64,000 bases of DNA from positions 1,798,001 through 1,862,000 of the forward strand of contig NZ_AP019860.1 of assembly GCF_009002475.1 (NCBI RefSeq). The letters are read 5' to 3'. Positions 1 to 9,180 of the stretch are shown in pieces (the stretch's first letter is position 1; every line of letters begins with the position of its first letter). The DNA comes from Candidatus Uabimicrobium amorphum. Lineage in GTDB: Bacteria > Planctomycetota > Uabimicrobiia > Uabimicrobiales > Uabimicrobiaceae. A program made the position numbers and the translations under genes. Below the pieces are notes generated by a model. That model was given only the letters and a program-made list of their open reading frames with translations. It was not told the DNA's origin and did no database searches.

Positions 1-387
1 AAAGGTCAAGCGGCGATGCACATCTCTAAATATGATTCTGACGACCCCGTAGCTGTGGGAGACACAACAACCTATACCATCGAAGTACGTAACGAAGGTT
101 TTGAAGACGCAACAGGTGTTATTCTTGAGAATGAAATACCTGAACTCACAGAGTTTGTAAGTGCATCAGCTGAAGATCCATACAGCAAAAAGCCTATCGC
201 CTTCACTACAGAAGGACAAAAAGTTATTTTTGCAAAACTACCTTTGCTTTCTTCTGGTGACAAGGTAATTTTCAATGTAACAGTACGCGTTTCCGCAAAA
301 GGTCAGTTGTTAAACCGTACAAGCTTACGTTATGACCAATTTGCAAGAACACTTATTGTTGAAGAACCAACATCAACGTACGAATAA
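1..387 (+). CDS. DUF11-like repeat protein, C-terminal fragment
   Basis: The reading frame is open from base 1, so this is the 3' end of a gene that begins outside the window. The visible 128 residues read as a beta-sandwich of the DUF11 / conserved-repeat type. A Y-T-I-E-V-R-N-E-G segment is followed by an A-T-G-V-I-L-E-N-E-I-P segment and later a G-D-K-V-I-F-N-V-T-V-R-V strand. This pattern is usual in large exported or cell-surface proteins with many copies of the domain. The gene ends at TAA 385-387 and is followed 31 bases later by a strong terminator. No signal peptide or anchor can be seen because the N-terminus is missing. Family assignment rests on the motif pattern only; function is unknown. 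Confidence 0.75.
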   Translation, partial: KGQAAMHISKYDSDDPVAVGDTTTYTIEVRNEGFEDATGVILENEIPELTEFVSASAEDPYSKKPIAFTTEGQKVIFAKLPLLSSGDKVIFNVTVRVSAKGQLLNRTSLRYDQFARTLIVEEPTSTYE

Positions 388-418
388 GTAAATTTATAGA
401 GGTGTAATCCTCAAACTG

Positions 419-470
419 TCCTGGCAACCCAAAAATCCTGACGATGGTCTTTTGGGTGTGCCAGGATTTA
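419..470 (+). terminator. Hairpin terminator after the DUF11-like gene
   Basis: The arms 419-434 (TCCTGGCAACCCAAAA) and 450-466 (TTTTGGGTGTGCCAGGA) pair over 16 positions with a single bulged base. The loop is about 15 nt. The stem is followed by a short TTTAAT stretch rather than a long U-run. It ends the upstream gene and separates it from the dynamin-like operon. Confidence 0.8.
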
Positions 471-529
471 ATATTCAATAAGCCTCTATCAATATTTAGA
501 ATTGTTGACATCTTAGATTTGCTATTTGT

Positions 530-558
530 TTGTCAATTTCTAAACGTTAGTTTAGAAT
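530..558 (+). promoter_or_regulatory. Sigma-70-type promoter for the dynamin-like operon
   Basis: A -35 box TTGTCA (530-535) and a -10 box TAGAAT (553-558) each match the consensus at five of six positions and are separated by exactly 17 bases. Transcription would start near 565 and give a leader of about 43 nt. TTGACA at 505-510 and TGTCAA at 531-536 form an inverted pair around the -35 element, which could be an operator. That last point is a guess from symmetry alone. Confidence 0.6.
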
Positions 559-577
559 CCAAACTCCATTGAGAGAA

Positions 578-597
578 AGGAGTAGGGCTTTTTAGCC
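578..597 (+). promoter_or_regulatory. Distant Shine-Dalgarno and small hairpin in leader
   Basis: AGGAG (578-582) is the only good Shine-Dalgarno match before the ATG at 608, but it lies 25 nt upstream, too far for normal use. Between them GGGCT-TTTT-AGCCT (about 585-597) can fold into a short stem, which would shorten the effective distance. The frame is closed upstream by a TAG at 593-595, so no better start exists except a rare ATT at 605. Confidence 0.4.
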
Positions 598-607
598 TAA
601 AACTATT

Positions 608-3298
608 ATGAAAGCCAGTCTTGCTGAAATAAAAGAAATTGCCCAGCGTCTAGACACCGCTGCTGTACAGTGGATAAATGCTGGTCCTCCTGAAAGTATT
701 CAAAGCAAATTGAATGAAGCAAGAGAATCCCTAAAAAGGGGGGAAGAGTTAGCTGATGCTCCTTTACGTATCGCAGTTGTTGGAGAGTTCAACAGTGGTA
801 AAACATTATTGTTAAACTCACTACTAGACACAACCGATTTATTTCCATGTTTATTAAAACCAACAACAGGAAACGTATTAGAAGCACGCGTGCACTTAAT
901 TCGCGAAGAAAGAGCACCATCTATTCGCAGCGCAGCGGTAAACTTCTTCAATCAATTTGAAATTGAAAAAGTATTGAATTACTTTGTTAAAAACCTGCGA
1001 GCTCATAGTTTAGAAGGCGTCCCTGCCGAAGTCACTATGCGCAACTTAGATCAACTAGAACAATTTATTTTGCGAAAGTACGGAGAAGTCCGCTCTGTTA
1101 CTCCAAAATATGCTCTAATTTCCGCGCTAGAGTTTGTCGTTGCGATAAAAGCATGGCGCGAAATCGTTGATCGCGAAGAGCGTATGAGTGTAACTCTACC
1201 AATGGACTTGATCAACAAAGTACTAACTCTTGATTCTCGTCCTGACTTGAATAAAGGTATACAAGCTATTCATCAGGAAATGAAGCAGCGTCAAGACAAA
1301 GCCAAAGGCGGTGGAATCGACAAAATTACATCGACAAACGTACGCGCAGTATTCCCTGTGATTCGTCGTGTAGAAGTTGATGTTGATGCGTGGTGTGCTC
1401 CTTTTGGTGTAGCAAATCCAGAAGATCATAACACGATTGCCTTTTTGGACTTCCCAGGATTGGGTGCAGAAAGTAGTAACGCGCGCGACGAATATTTATG
1501 TGTATCCGAAATAGAACACGCGCACGCTGTACTTTTGGTATTTAACGGTTCAAACCCTGGTACATCAGGTGCTTCCGTTATGGCAACTCTTTTCCAAAGA
1601 GTGGGAAAACTCACTAGTGAAAGAACACTAGTTGCTGTAAACCGTTTCGACGAGTTCCATCCTCTACCCACGGGAAAAACGGCAAGTGAATACTACTCTA
1701 CTCCGGAACAAGGAACAACAGTTGGTTTCCAAAGTATCTTAGTACCAGCCAAAAATGCGATCAATACTGCTGGTGGAAAACCAAACCTATACGTATGCTC
1801 TGCGCTTTGCTACTTATTTGAAGAAAAGTCAAAACGCCCAAGTTGGAACTTTGGAAACACAAAGTGGTTCAACGACAACAAACGTCAAGCGGCATACACT
1901 CTATACAAGAGATCTCAAGAAGATTTCAATAGTATTATTGGACAAGTGAATAAATCACGCAGTAATACAAACGACATGAACATCATGAAGACGGGTTTAG
2001 AGCGCTATCTCGACGCTGCAGGTGTACCTTCCTTGAGAAGTGACCTTGTTAAGTTTACAATGGACCGCGGTGAAAAACTCATCAAAGAAGATGCCATGCG
2101 TGAAATCCGCAATGCACAAAAAATTCTAGATGAAGTTGCACCTTCCAGTTCCGGTGTTGACAAAGGCGTCAATGCAGAGGTAAGTTTTTCTGCCCAAGAA
2201 TTTTATCGCGTCTTAGAATTAGCGGTTGCCGACACACTTCCAAGTGGACCGAGTGACTACAAAAAACTAAAAATGCGCGTGAAAGACGAAGATGTTACTC
2301 TTTGGGACCTAATCGAATCAGAAATTGCGGCAAGTGTTACTTGTTGGCCAGAGTGGTTTGCTATTTTAAATCAGAGTTTGACCAGTAAACCGCAAAGATC
2401 TTCCAAACCGCAAAGAAGTTTTGGACGTTACAAGCACTTAAAGAAGAGTGGAGCAGAAGTACCCACAGAATTTAGTGCGTTTGATGAACGCTTCCAAAAT
2501 ACTGCGGAAGAGCTTACCAACTACACTCTAGAGTGTATTGACGAAGCCATCCGCTACAGTCTACAAAGATTTGAAAATCATCCAGATTACAGAGCAGCGA
2601 TTGATCACCTACAGGGAATGGTAGACTGCTCACGTCTTCCGCAAATGGAAGAAGCTCTTCCTCTACTAGACGTTTGGAACCCTTCTGAATTAGCAGAAGG
2701 TGAAGATGGTCTAGTTTCTCTAACAAGAGAGAGAATCGAAGATGAAGTAGAAGCACTGCGCACGATGTCTTATCCATATGACGGCAGCAAGCCTTGTCAT
2801 TGGAACCTAGCTCTTATCATCCGTATTCAAGTACAGTTGATGAAGACATATCGCGACAGACTTTCACGTCTTGTAGCTGCTTCAGAAAACAACTTCCAAG
2901 ATTTCTTCTGCAACGAAGTTCTACGTGCAGAGATCTTGCCTCTCGTACGCAGCAGCTTAAACAACCCAGATTTCTTGGGAGAAGTTGCTACAATGGAGCC
3001 AGGAAGCACATGGGAAAATGTAGGACAAGTAGTGAGAAGTGCTGTCGATGATTACAAGACAAAGCATTCCGCGCCTGTAAAGGGATTTGTCCCATCTAAG
3101 CAACAAGATATCCCAGATGAACCGCCAGGGGAATCCATGGCGGGAGCAACAGCAGCAGCTGCTACAGCCGCAACAGTCGCCGCAGCAACTACTGCAATGG
3201 ATGAGCCACAAGATGAACCTCAAGAAGATACTGCAGCAGAGGAACCAACTCAAGATGCAGGTGAAATCATTGATGAGGAAGAATTCGAAGAGTGGTAA
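608..3298 (+). CDS. Dynamin-like GTPase, SrfC-like
   Basis: This 896-residue protein has a large GTPase domain near the N-terminus. The P-loop GEFNSGKT is at about 59-66, a switch-I threonine at about 87 (KPTTGN), the G3 motif DFPGLG at 281-286, and a G4-like NRFD at 345-348 in place of the canonical NKxD. The long helical region that follows and the overall size suit bacterial dynamin-like proteins that remodel membranes. The tail after about residue 850 is low-complexity, rich in Ala/Thr and then Glu/Asp. It is followed by an Hsp70/actin-like ATPase gene, the same pairing as the SrfC GTPase and SrfB ATPase of other bacteria; membership of that family is inference. A promoter lies at 530-558 and a terminator at 3325-3356. 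It has no obvious transmembrane segment, so membrane contact would be peripheral. Confidence 0.8.
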   Translation: MKASLAEIKEIAQRLDTAAVQWINAGPPESIQSKLNEARESLKRGEELADAPLRIAVVGEFNSGKTLLLNSLLDTTDLFPCLLKPTTGNVLEARVHLIREERAPSIRSAAVNFFNQFEIEKVLNYFVKNLRAHSLEGVPAEVTMRNLDQLEQFILRKYGEVRSVTPKYALISALEFVVAIKAWREIVDREERMSVTLPMDLINKVLTLDSRPDLNKGIQAIHQEMKQRQDKAKGGGIDKITSTNVRAVFPVIRRVEVDVDAWCAPFGVANPEDHNTIAFLDFPGLGAESSNARDEYLCVSEIEHAHAVLLVFNGSNPGTSGASVMATLFQRVGKLTSERTLVAVNRFDEFHPLPTGKTASEYYSTPEQGTTVGFQSILVPAKNAINTAGGKPNLYVCSALCYLFEEKSKRPSWNFGNTKWFNDNKRQAAYTLYKRSQEDFNSIIGQVNKSRSNTNDMNIMKTGLERYLDAAGVPSLRSDLVKFTMDRGEKLIKEDAMREIRNAQKILDEVAPSSSGVDKGVNAEVSFSAQEFYRVLELAVADTLPSGPSDYKKLKMRVKDEDVTLWDLIESEIAASVTCWPEWFAILNQSLTSKPQRSSKPQRSFGRYKHLKKSGAEVPTEFSAFDERFQNTAEELTNYTLECIDEAIRYSLQRFENHPDYRAAIDHLQGMVDCSRLPQMEEALPLLDVWNPSELAEGEDGLVSLTRERIEDEVEALRTMSYPYDGSKPCHWNLALIIRIQVQLMKTYRDRLSRLVAASENNFQDFFCNEVLRAEILPLVRSSLNNPDFLGEVATMEPGSTWENVGQVVRSAVDDYKTKHSAPVKGFVPSKQQDIPDEPPGESMAGATAAAATAATVAAATTAMDEPQDEPQEDTAAEEPTQDAGEIIDEEEFEEW

Positions 3299-3324
3299 AA
3301 TACTTCTCTTTTTTATAAATTCAT

Positions 3325-3356
3325 AAAATAAGGCTTCCAAATGGAAGCCTTATTTT
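3325..3356 (+). terminator. Perfect 14-bp terminator hairpin just before the next start codon
   Basis: AAAATAAGGCTTCC (3325-3338) and GGAAGCCTTATTTT (3343-3356) are perfectly complementary around a 4-nt loop. The A-run and T-run make it functional in either direction. The ATG of the following gene lies only 13 nt after the stem, which leaves no space for a promoter in between. It probably sets the ratio between the GTPase and the ATPase by partial read-through. Confidence 0.8.
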
Positions 3357-3369
3357 GTTAGGTATAAAA

Positions 3370-6300
3370 ATGTCCAAACAAATTACATTTCACCCTGTTC
3401 AAGAATATGTAACGATAGATCCGATTAAACACAAGGGTCATCTTAGGTATGTTTTACTTTCAGCGGAACATATAAAAAAAAGTGAAATTACCATCAAGTT
3501 TGCATTCCCGCGCAGTTGGCACAGCGAAGCGCCACATCTTCGTGGTATTGCCAGAAATGTGCTCATTCAGGTTCTTGATATAGCTAACTTTGATATAGAG
3601 TACAAAAGCGATCACCTAGAAATTGTCGTACCAATGAAGCAATTAAGTGATGACTCGGTACTCCAGGGATATAATCCTTTTGAAATCCAATTGGCCGTAA
3701 AAATTCAGAGAACGAGTGATGATCACAGTTTTCAAATAAAAGCGCGCCAAGTTCTGATTGTAGAAATACTACCTGATGATATCGAATGGGAAAAAAGCAA
3801 CAACTTTCTTGTCGAAGAGGACTTTTCTGACGACCCATTTTTTAATGAGGTCCAGGAACAAGATTTAGAGGCAAAGCAAACTTTGCCATATTCAGGCATT
3901 ATTTCTGTAGATTTTGGAACAACAAATTCGGTTATTGTGGTTCGAGATCCCCATTTTGCCGCCGAAGAAATCGGCAAAGATTTAAGTCGCGAACAGTGGT
4001 CTGCACTAAGTACCTGGGTAAACAACTGGTTAATCGAACACTTATCGATGATAACCCCCAATGAAGCAGATACCTTTATCGAAAAACTTTCGCGGCAAAC
4101 TAGCAATATGGAACTTCCCCCCTGTGGTAGTTTATCAATAGATATATGGGAAGAATTAGAAAAAACAGATTTAGCCACATACCAGGAGTATATTCACAAT
4201 GTCATTATTGCCCTGGTAAATCCAGACCTAGACCCGCAGTTGTTGCAAAAAATATCCTATGAGTTATTGCATGGCTTAGAAAAAGTTATCTACTCAAAAA
4301 CACTACAATCGCAACGCTACTTTATACTAGAATTAGATGCCAATGCCGGTGCCAAACCCATACCGAGTACATTGCAAATAATTTCAGCTCCTCAAGATAC
4401 GAACCGTATCAATTACGACACCGAAATTGAGATGGGTGTGCGTGTGAGTCTATTAATGCGTAGCGCCACTTTAGGTAATGACGACATTCGTCAATTCGCT
4501 CTTTCCGTCAAAAGATATTTTGGACGCGATGAGTACATCGACCTTTTTCCAAGTGAAGCGGCCGGTACGCCAACATCATTTAACGCCGACACCCTTTGTC
4601 TTTTAGCGTATCGTAAACTTTTACAACGTGCAATAAACGACATTCAAAAGCGTGCAAACAAAGACCAGTTCTCTTATGCAGACGCCGCACATACAATAGT
4701 TGCAACTTTTCCGACAACATATCCGGCTTCTTTGCGTCGTAAACTTCGGGATTTATTATATGAGTTAGACATTCATGATGTGGACACCCGTTTTGACGAA
4801 GGTTCTGCCTCACTGCTGTATTACGTCTGGCACGAAGTCTGTGCTGACCCTGTTTGTGGTATGGAAGGTTTGATGTCACGCTGTCGCGTTGATCGGCACA
4901 ATCGCCCGTATCAAAACATATTATTATACGACTTAGGGGGTGGTACAACCGACATTGCTCTTATCCAACTTATCTATGAAGAGCTTCCTATATTTGAACC
5001 AATGGATAAGACCGCCACGGGTGGTGGAAGTTATTTTCGCATTACTCCGCGTCTATTGGGATCTACTGGACATTCGTTTATAGGTGGAGACCTAATCACC
5101 TTATGGCTATTTCGCCTACTCAAAACAAAAGTGGCCGATAAAGTTTTATCCATTATCGCCGAGAAACAGATAGATCCTCCGCCAGGAACAAAAATGTCAT
5201 CACTTCTCGCAGATTTAGATGTGCGTTTCATGGAAAATGACAGTTACAGGCCTCAAAGTTTACTGGATTGGACATACGCTCCACAAGAGAATATAAAGCA
5301 ATATGAAGTGTTGAACGAAACCATTATCGATATTGTAATCCCCACACGCTATAAAACGGAACGCGAAAGAACATCGACATTTTTTACCCTATGGCACATG
5401 ACCGAAGAAGCAAAGAAGAACCTCGGTACACCTAGTTCAACACACCCTGGAAGTAGTCTTGGTCATGAATGGCCCGCCAAAATTATGCTTGATAGCTTAC
5501 AACTATACAATATGGTGATCTTTTTACATCCATGGTTAGAAAACTGCAACATAGACGCCGCAGAATTCACCATTGAAGTCACCCAAGAAGAGCTATGTAA
5601 ATTTGCCAAAGGACCGGTAAGTGACTCACTACACTTAGCAATGAATTTGGCCAAAGCACGCTTGAAAGTAGAAAATATAAACGATAAAGTGGACCGTTTA
5701 ATACTTTCGGGTTTGTCGTGCAATTTAAAAATAGTACAAGAAGAAACCAAGAATATATTTCGACAATCCGAAGGCGTTTTCAATTTCAATATTGCCAACG
5801 TTTTTTTCGACCAAGAACTAGCAAAAACATCGGTGGCGATGGGAGCGTGTGTTGGTCGTTATCTGGAATCTATGCGTTTGGATCCCACAAGCGAAAAAAC
5901 CAGACAAATGCTTCGTAACGGTTACGATCAAATCGAACTAGTTGTCGAAAATTTATTCACCCACTTAGCATGTCGTTTAGTATATGACTCGCTGGTTGCC
6001 ATGGTTGTCATGTTTGACTATGGACAAGAACTCAATAAACGTTCTTACATCGACAACAAACCAGTTGCGCGGACAGACATGGACAACTTACGACCTGTTC
6101 AAGAAAAATTATGGATTTATCGCGTAGACTTTGAAGGTGCTAGCCCGCTGTATCTCGGACTTATTGATGCAGAAGCGGTAGCGATGGAACACGATTTTTC
6201 TGATTTTCGAAAATTTCGCGAACACTATCTTGTTGGCTTCGAAGCAGATGCGGAACTATTCGTTCGCGGTTTTTTTATTCCGCGTGGTCCAAAAAATATC

Positions 6301-6756
6301 GTGGCACAAAACTATATTATCCCCGAGCCTGAAAGTCCTTCAATAAACGAAATTATTGCTATAGATGACAGAGCTGTAATTCATTTAACACACGATATCA
6401 GTAGTCAAGAGTTATTTAAACGTAAAGCAGTCCTTGAAAAAGGACAAGAAATGATAGATACTATAGAGTATCCAAATGGCGAAAAGAAAAAATGTGTTAT
6501 TAGTAAGCCGCTAGCTGTGCGGGAGATGTATGACTTTTACATAGAAGGTAAAAGTATACATAATAAAGAACCACAATTGATAGCACATTTTCATCTACCA
6601 GATCGCGAAGTAGATGAAGTTCATCTTTGTTGCGATGAAACAGGAAAAGTTATATTGTTGTATTCATTTAAATACGACATTAGAATTTGGGGCGACATTG
6701 ATTATCTTCCGCAAAAAATAGACTCTCAGTTTGATCCTTTTTGTGGGCAACATTAA
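3370..6756 (+). CDS. Very large Hsp70/actin-superfamily ATPase, SrfB-like
   Basis: This 1128-residue protein carries the actin/Hsp70 ATPase signatures. A phosphate-1 loop DFGTTNS is at 181-187, a phosphate-2 loop DLGGGTTD at 521-528 and an adenosine-type segment LILSGLS near 777-783. A D-E-G-S-A-S-L-L stretch before the second loop is also seen in SrfB-type proteins. About 180 residues of beta-rich sequence precede the ATPase core, and a long C-terminal part is unrecognised. Length, motif spacing and position beside a dynamin-like GTPase resemble SrfB (about 1000 residues). An upstream TTG at 3355 lies inside the terminator stem; the ATG at 3370 with AGG at 3360-3362 is the better start. No membrane segments are seen. 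Filament formation, as for actin relatives, is possible but not shown by sequence. Confidence 0.75.
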   Translation: MSKQITFHPVQEYVTIDPIKHKGHLRYVLLSAEHIKKSEITIKFAFPRSWHSEAPHLRGIARNVLIQVLDIANFDIEYKSDHLEIVVPMKQLSDDSVLQGYNPFEIQLAVKIQRTSDDHSFQIKARQVLIVEILPDDIEWEKSNNFLVEEDFSDDPFFNEVQEQDLEAKQTLPYSGIISVDFGTTNSVIVVRDPHFAAEEIGKDLSREQWSALSTWVNNWLIEHLSMITPNEADTFIEKLSRQTSNMELPPCGSLSIDIWEELEKTDLATYQEYIHNVIIALVNPDLDPQLLQKISYELLHGLEKVIYSKTLQSQRYFILELDANAGAKPIPSTLQIISAPQDTNRINYDTEIEMGVRVSLLMRSATLGNDDIRQFALSVKRYFGRDEYIDLFPSEAAGTPTSFNADTLCLLAYRKLLQRAINDIQKRANKDQFSYADAAHTIVATFPTTYPASLRRKLRDLLYELDIHDVDTRFDEGSASLLYYVWHEVCADPVCGMEGLMSRCRVDRHNRPYQNILLYDLGGGTTDIALIQLIYEELPIFEPMDKTATGGGSYFRITPRLLGSTGHSFIGGDLITLWLFRLLKTKVADKVLSIIAEKQIDPPPGTKMSSLLADLDVRFMENDSYRPQSLLDWTYAPQENIKQYEVLNETIIDIVIPTRYKTERERTSTFFTLWHMTEEAKKNLGTPSSTHPGSSLGHEWPAKIMLDSLQLYNMVIFLHPWLENCNIDAAEFTIEVTQEELCKFAKGPVSDSLHLAMNLAKARLKVENINDKVDRLILSGLSCNLKIVQEETKNIFRQSEGVFNFNIANVFFDQELAKTSVAMGACVGRYLESMRLDPTSEKTRQMLRNGYDQIELVVENLFTHLACRLVYDSLVAMVVMFDYGQELNKRSYIDNKPVARTDMDNLRPVQEKLWIYRVDFEGASPLYLGLIDAEAVAMEHDFSDFRKFREHYLVGFEADAELFVRGFFIPRGPKNIVAQNYIIPEPESPSINEIIAIDDRAVIHLTHDISSQELFKRKAVLEKGQEMIDTIEYPNGEKKKCVISKPLAVREMYDFYIEGKSIHNKEPQLIAHFHLPDREVDEVHLCCDETGKVILLYSFKYDIRIWGDIDYLPQKIDSQFDPFCGQH

Positions 6757-6805
6757 CTTACTAATGGACTTGGTAACGTCCGTCATTCACTTTGAGGAGT
6801 TATCC

Positions 6806-8110
6806 GTGACATCTAAATCATCTTTACAAAATCTTTTGAACATATTAGTCAATACCCCAGAGGCAGAAAAAGGGGCCTTGGTATATGCAATCTTAAAATC
6901 TTTACGAGAAGCTTGCAACATGTTTGATCAAAGTGCTCCCAAAGAAAAACAGGCAGCGCAAGACTTACGTGCAACTCTCGATCAAATGTTGTCTGCCAAT
7001 GCATCTCTAGATGCCGATGAAGAATGGGAAGAAGAATTTGCCGATAGCAGCATAGATGTGGACCTAGACGATGAAAAATCAACCACTTTTGTCTCATCTG
7101 AATCTAAAATGTCGATACCAGAAGAAGATTTAGACACTCCTCGTGGAAAAATTCGCGCCAAAGTAACCAGTTGGAACAAGGCAAATGATGGGTGGTTAAA
7201 ACTACCAAATATTGACCCAGAGAAGTCTGATCAAGTGGTTCATTTTGTAAAATCTGTTGCCGCGGTACGCGCCAACATTAAGTGCAATCCAGGAGATAAC
7301 AGCGCGCATCTCGAAAAGTTAGATGATTTTTGGTCGAATATCAAAGATCTGTTTGCGGAAATCGACTACTTCATCAACTCTGAATTTGGTCCGATTTCTG
7401 ATCTTGTCGGCGAGGTCATTTATACATGCCGCAATCGTATCACGGAGAGAACCTCGGAGCTAGTATGCCCCGGGATTGATTACAAAGGAGAGACTCTCCT
7501 GCAACCGACATGCCTGTGCATCTTACCTGTTGATGCAGACTACCCCGCCAACCATGTCAATAAAGACTTACCAAGTCACTGGCGCGGTATCTTCGGCGAA
7601 ATGGATTTACTCATAAAACATGTGCAGATGCAACGCGATGTTTCCGCGGCGATTGAAGGTGTAAATAAAAACAAAGTAGAGCACATTCGCGATTCGCGCA
7701 GTGCCGTCCTAGCAGAACTAAAGCGCCGTGCTGATGTGCTACGTGCCACAATCAATAAAAAAGACGAAACGATCTATCGCCTTGCCACCGACTACTGGCG
7801 TGTTGAAGAATGTTTTTGGTCTATTTTCCATGATGACGATCGTCCAAGTGGTCATTCGTACTTTGATCGTTTACGCAATAGAGTACAAGCATGGCGAACA
7901 ACATTACGACGCATCGTAAAATTTAATATCCGCGACTTTTCGTGCGGAAGTGATACCTTGGCATCGGTGAACAAATACATTGGAAATATGATCCTTTCTC
8001 CGAAAAAAGGTATTTCCCCTGGAACAGTTATTCGAGAACTACGTCCAGCAATTATTGTCAACGTCCAGTCAACTTCGCGTATGCTAAAAGGAAGAGTTAT
8101 CGCAACTTAG
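6806..8110 (+). CDS. Hypothetical acidic/helical protein of the GTPase-ATPase operon
   Basis: I do not recognise this 434-residue protein. The start is set at GTG 6806 because TGAGGAG (6793-6799) sits six bases before it. The frame can be extended to a TTG at 6731 overlapping the upstream gene, but without a ribosome site. The first 60 residues are helical, then comes a strongly acidic stretch (about 68-115) rich in Asp/Glu/Ser. The remainder is mixed helical with many Arg/Lys and a few Cys. No signal peptide or membrane segment is visible. It lies 49 nt after the ATPase gene and 19 nt before the next gene, so co-transcription is likely. It may be the third component of the dynamin/actin-like set, in the slot where SrfA would be, but I see no similarity to SrfA. 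Confidence 0.7.
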   Translation: MTSKSSLQNLLNILVNTPEAEKGALVYAILKSLREACNMFDQSAPKEKQAAQDLRATLDQMLSANASLDADEEWEEEFADSSIDVDLDDEKSTTFVSSESKMSIPEEDLDTPRGKIRAKVTSWNKANDGWLKLPNIDPEKSDQVVHFVKSVAAVRANIKCNPGDNSAHLEKLDDFWSNIKDLFAEIDYFINSEFGPISDLVGEVIYTCRNRITERTSELVCPGIDYKGETLLQPTCLCILPVDADYPANHVNKDLPSHWRGIFGEMDLLIKHVQMQRDVSAAIEGVNKNKVEHIRDSRSAVLAELKRRADVLRATINKKDETIYRLATDYWRVEECFWSIFHDDDRPSGHSYFDRLRNRVQAWRTTLRRIVKFNIRDFSCGSDTLASVNKYIGNMILSPKKGISPGTVIRELRPAIIVNVQSTSRMLKGRVIAT

Positions 8111-8129
8111 AATAAGCCAGGAGTTAAAA

Positions 8130-9155
8130 TTGTTAAAAGTAGCAGTAATCGGCGTTGGGCATCTTGGTAAAGCGCACGCACGAATTTACCATGAATTACC
8201 AAACGTCGAGTTGGTTGCCGTTGTTGACACCAACGAAAAGATTAGGAACAGCATTGCACAAAAACACAAAACAACAGCACTCAGCGACTACAATGATCTC
8301 ATAGGAAAAGTAGATGCTATTTCGGTGGTAACCCCAACGATATCACACTATGAAATTTGCCGTACCTTCATAGAAAACGGCATACATGTTTTAGTGGAAA
8401 AACCTATTACCAACGACCTAAAACACGCAGAACACTTAGTGGAACTAGCACAAAAAAACAAAGTTAAACTACAAGTGGGTCACATAGAAAGATTTAACCC
8501 CATTGTAATGGAAATATCAAAAAGAAAACTAAACCCTATTTATATGGAAGCTGTGCGACTAAGTCCTTTTCGTTTTCGCTCAGGAGACATTGGAGTTACC
8601 CTTGACTTGATGATACACGACATAGATATTATTCGCTCGTTCGTCAATTCCAAAGTCAAAAAAGTAGATGCCATTGGGGTAAATCTCCTGGGGAAAAATG
8701 AAGATCTGGCAAACGCAAGAATACAATTTGAAAATGGATGTGTCGCGAATGTAAACGTAAGTCGCGCCTCATTTAAATCTCAGCGCAAAATACGCATGTT
8801 CTGCCCCGATAGCTATGTATCTCTCGACTACCAGTCGATGAAAGGAACGATCTACCATAAACCTGCAGAGGTCGATTTAGTAAAGTTAAATTATCAACAA
8901 GGACCTCCCAAGAGTTTTTTAGGCATTCCTTTTGAAGAATTCTTTTTCCAGAAAATATTGAAAAAAGAAAAAATATCGATGAAAGCACATGAGCCGTTAC
9001 TCAAAGAATTGCAAAGTTTTGTGTCATGTATATTGGAAGATAAAGAACCTGCTGTCAGTGGTGAAGATGGAGCAGAGGCGTTGCGTATCGCAACAATGAT
9101 ATGTGATGATATAAATAGTAACCTGCAATTGATACGTCAAAATTTGCGCGCTTAA
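8130..9155 (+). CDS. Gfo/Idh/MocA-family NAD-dependent oxidoreductase, GnnA-like
   Basis: The 341-residue product begins with a Rossmann dinucleotide site (V-A-V-I-G-V-G-H-L-G-K-A-H) and has the family EKP motif (V-E-K-P-I-T, about residues 89-94), followed by Q-V-G-H-I-E-R-F-N-P. The block L-D-L-M-I-H-D-I-D-I-I resembles the subgroup found beside lipid A genes and GnnA, the UDP-GlcNAc 3-dehydrogenase that prepares 3-amino-sugar lipid A. No lpx genes are in the window, so the sugar substrate is uncertain. The start is TTG 8130 with CAGGAG at 8118-8123, six bases upstream. It lies 25 nt before pyrR and probably shares its transcript. The protein is cytoplasmic. Confidence 0.85.
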   Translation: MLKVAVIGVGHLGKAHARIYHELPNVELVAVVDTNEKIRNSIAQKHKTTALSDYNDLIGKVDAISVVTPTISHYEICRTFIENGIHVLVEKPITNDLKHAEHLVELAQKNKVKLQVGHIERFNPIVMEISKRKLNPIYMEAVRLSPFRFRSGDIGVTLDLMIHDIDIIRSFVNSKVKKVDAIGVNLLGKNEDLANARIQFENGCVANVNVSRASFKSQRKIRMFCPDSYVSLDYQSMKGTIYHKPAEVDLVKLNYQQGPPKSFLGIPFEEFFFQKILKKEKISMKAHEPLLKELQSFVSCILEDKEPAVSGEDGAEALRIATMICDDINSNLQLIRQNLRA

Positions 9156-9180
9156 TAGTCTAGTTTTAAAGAAATTACTT

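Noticed and set aside
2957..3340. 127-residue Cys-rich minus-strand frame opposite the end of the GTPase gene
   Set aside because: It is antisense to a low-complexity Ala/Glu tail and to the terminator; the cysteines come from the complement of GCA/GCT codons. No ribosome site.
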